Below, piece by piece: positions 5,373-6,587 of a DNA stretch of 6,587 nucleotides; position 1 is the stretch's first letter, and each line of letters opens with the position of its first letter. A model generated the notes under the pieces. It worked only from the letters and a program-made list of their open reading frames with translations, made no database searches and was not told the DNA's origin. The stretch covers positions 1 through 6,587 of the forward strand of contig CADBNQ010000018.1 in NCBI GenBank assembly GCA_902796045.1, written 5' to 3'. The DNA comes from an uncultured Lachnospiraceae bacterium. Lineage in GTDB: Bacteria; Bacillota; Clostridia; Lachnospirales; Lachnospiraceae. The translations under genes were made by a program, and so were the position numbers.

Positions 5373-6320
5373 TCAAAAACTGAATGTCGGTAACATAGAG
5401 TATGACCGCATAATAATATAAGCTGTATATGCAATATACAGACCTACAAGTATCACCCCTTCTAGGCGTGATACTTGTTTTTTTGTCCAACAGAAGATAA
5501 AGACCAGGGCGTTGATGCCAATGAGGATGATGATGTCTGCCACCAGGTTCATGTCCACCTTGATCGGTGTCAGGGAAGAAGAGATTCCTACGATAAAAAA
5601 TGTATTAAAGATGCAGGATCCGATGGCATTACCCAGGGCGATGCCGGAATCCCCTTTCTTTGCAGCCATGACAGAGGTGACCAGCTCCGGAAGGGAGGTG
5701 CCGATGGCGACGATGGTCAGCCCCACAAGGGTCTCGCTCATACCGAAATGCAGGGCGATGACGGTGGCATTGTTTACAACAAGCTGCCCGCCCAGGATGA
5801 TCGCCCCTGCACCTATGACTACATAGAAGAGACTTAGGGGGATGGGAAGGGGCTTCTCCTCACTTTCCTCCGTCCTGTTCCTGAGGGCATTCACCACCAG
5901 AACGATCATGTAGATCACGATACATGCCAGCAGGCAAAGGCCTTCCATCCGGCTGATACCGCCGTTCATCATCATGACGAGCAGGATACCGGTGGAAAGG
6001 ATGCTGACAGGGATATCTCTGGACAGGATCCCTTTCTGCAGAGGAATCTGCCGGACCAGGGCCGCACAGCCGATAACCGCCAGCAGGTTGAAGATATTGG
6101 AACCGATGACATTACCCAGGGAGATATCGCTGCTGCCCCTCAGTCCGGCCGTGATGCTGACAGCCGCCTCCGGCGCGCTGGTCCCCAGGGAAACCAGGGT
6201 CAGCCCGATGACGATGGAAGGAACCATCAGGGCTCTGGCAATGGATGAGGCACCGTCCATAAAGAAATCAGCACCTTTGATCAGCAGGGCAAAACCAACG
6301 ATTAATAAAATATACTCCAT
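5373..6320 (-). CDS. CaCA-family Na+/Ca2+ (cation) antiporter, YrbG-like
   Basis: This 315-residue membrane protein has about ten helices and the two inverted alpha-repeats that define the cation/Ca2+ exchanger superfamily. Alpha-1 reads GLTLVSLGTSAPE...GNVIGSNIFN (residues 39-78) and alpha-2 GLTIVAIGTSLPE...GNAIGSCIFN (about 200-239). The cation-binding acidic residues are E51 and E212, and N78 and N239 occupy the next coordinating positions of the family (compare E54, N81, E213, D240 in the archaeal NCX_Mj). A short charged cytosolic linker (NALRNRTEESEEKP) joins the halves. The family exchanges external Na+ (or H+) for internal Ca2+ or similar ions at the cytoplasmic membrane. Length matches YrbG-type proteins, so it is complete. 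GGAGG lies 5 nt before the ATG at 6320. It is a single-gene unit with its own promoter and terminator, convergent with the exporter operon; no functional link to that operon is visible. Confidence 0.94.
   Translation of the reverse strand: MEYILLIVGFALLIKGADFFMDGASSIARALMVPSIVIGLTLVSLGTSAPEAAVSITAGLRGSSDISLGNVIGSNIFNLLAVIGCAALVRQIPLQKGILSRDIPVSILSTGILLVMMMNGGISRMEGLCLLACIVIYMIVLVVNALRNRTEESEEKPLPIPLSLFYVVIGAGAIILGGQLVVNNATVIALHFGMSETLVGLTIVAIGTSLPELVTSVMAAKKGDSGIALGNAIGSCIFNTFFIVGISSSLTPIKVDMNLVADIIILIGINALVFIFCWTKKQVSRLEGVILVGLYIAYTAYIIMRSYSMLPTFSF
5446..5484 (+). terminator. Intrinsic terminator of the exporter/heptad-protein operon, inside the opposite gene
   Basis: An 11-bp perfect stem ACAAGTATCAC (5446-5456) / GTGATACTTGT (5468-5478) with an 11-nt loop is followed by a T-run (5478-5484). 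Reading rightward this is a standard rho-independent terminator, about 160 nt after the stop at 5284. It lies wholly within the last codons of the convergent antiporter gene, where the same bases encode KKQVSRLEGVILV. Confidence 0.85.
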
Positions 6321-6378
6321 AATATCCTCCGGCTATGTTGTTACGTAGATATCCTGTCAATGATTCAAGCATAAGTTT

Positions 6379-6408
6379 ACTATAGAGTATTGGTCTTGTT
6401 TTTGTCAA
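6379..6408 (-). promoter_or_regulatory. Predicted sigma-A promoter of the antiporter gene
   Basis: On the complementary strand a perfect -35 box TTGACA (6408-6403) and a -10 box TATAGT (6384-6379, one mismatch) are 18 bp apart. The start point should be near 6372, giving a leader of about 50 nt ending in the GGAGG site at 6330-6326. I see no riboswitch-like fold; in particular I do not recognise the yybP-ykoY manganese motif that precedes some cation transporter genes. Confidence 0.75.
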
Positions 6409-6419
6409 TATGATCTTTT

Positions 6420-6452
6420 CATCAGCAGGGAGATGGAGACTCCCTGCTGATG
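6420..6452. repeat. 13-bp perfect inverted repeat (hairpin) just upstream of the antiporter -35 box
   Basis: CATCAGCAGGGAG (6420-6432) and CTCCCTGCTGATG (6440-6452) pair perfectly around a 7-nt loop, ATGGAGA, and the stem can extend with T-A pairs at 6419/6453 and 6418/6454. No T-run follows on either strand (AAGAAG to the right; AAAAG when read leftward), so it does not look like a standard intrinsic terminator. It ends 11 bp from the antiporter -35 box. Confidence 0.85.
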
Positions 6453-6480
6453 AAGAAGCCTTTGGCATTGCTTGAATGCG

Positions 6481-6502
6481 CGGAATCGTCGAGACGATTC
6501 CG
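6481..6502. repeat. 22-bp interrupted palindrome
   Basis: CGGAATCGTC-GA-GACGATTCCG has perfect 10-bp arms around two central bases. The size and symmetry fit either a dimeric regulator site or a small hairpin. No T-run adjoins it and no start codon with a ribosome binding site is near, so its role is unknown. Confidence 0.8.
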
Positions 6503-6587
6503 ATTGAATTGGATGGGGTGGCAAGAACTGGAGTCAAGAAGGAGTCGTCTGGGGGAAGCGGACTGATAAGTGAATATTATCTTTCAG

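Larger units (their letters stand above)
6409..6587. other. Right-edge non-coding stretch with two inverted repeats
   Basis: No convincing gene is found here on either strand. Short open frames lack ribosome binding sites or recognisable products. The stretch holds the two inverted repeats listed separately. It may be the upstream region of a gene beyond the right edge, or the remnant of something lost. Confidence 0.55.

Noticed and set aside
6268..6537. Leftward 89-codon frame from a TTG start across the antiporter promoter
   Set aside because: It overlaps the antiporter start in another frame and spans its promoter, has no ribosome binding site, and its product looks random.
6450..6566. 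Rightward 38-codon frame starting MKKPLALLECAE
   Set aside because: The only ribosome-binding-like GGAG is in a hairpin loop 11 nt upstream, the start lies inside a stem, and the product is Arg-rich with no recognisable pattern.

Overview
The window looks like ordinary chromosomal DNA of a Gram-positive, low-to-moderate GC member of the Clostridia, most likely Lachnospiraceae or a relative. This is inferred from strong AGGAGG-type ribosome binding sites, sigma-A-like promoters, and the pairing of an MMPL exporter with a secreted LxxG-heptad protein. It cannot be proved from the sequence alone. I see no mobile element, CRISPR array, tRNA or rRNA.

Left part (1-2767): a TetR-family repressor gene runs leftward off the window edge, divergent from a complete MMPL/RND-type membrane exporter gene. 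Their shared control region (about 580-640) is compact. A rightward promoter and a leftward promoter share overlapping -10 boxes, and a perfect 13-bp palindrome (588-600) covers the exporter -35 box and lies just after the predicted tetR start point. This is the expected layout for an autoregulated TetR repressor that also controls the exporter, as in the S. aureus FarR/FarE pair.

Middle (2768-5284): 30 bp after the exporter comes a gene for a secreted 838-codon protein with a signal peptide, a non-repetitive N-terminal domain, two long arrays of xxxLxxG heptads and a hydrophilic coiled-coil centre. The reading frame is interrupted by an in-frame TAA at codon 75, so as written it is a pseudogene, a sequencing error or, less likely, a readthrough gene. 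The frame is otherwise intact to its end. The exporter and this protein probably form one operon and may work as a membrane pump plus extracellular partner.

Right part (5285-6587): a convergent gene encodes a CaCA-family Na+/Ca2+ antiporter-like protein with its own promoter. The junction holds two oppositely oriented intrinsic terminators: the leftward one touches the stop codon of the heptad-protein gene, and the rightward one lies inside the 3' end of the antiporter coding sequence. The two transcripts should therefore overlap antisense by up to about 200 nt. The last 180 bp or so are non-coding as far as I can tell and carry two perfect inverted repeats of unknown role.
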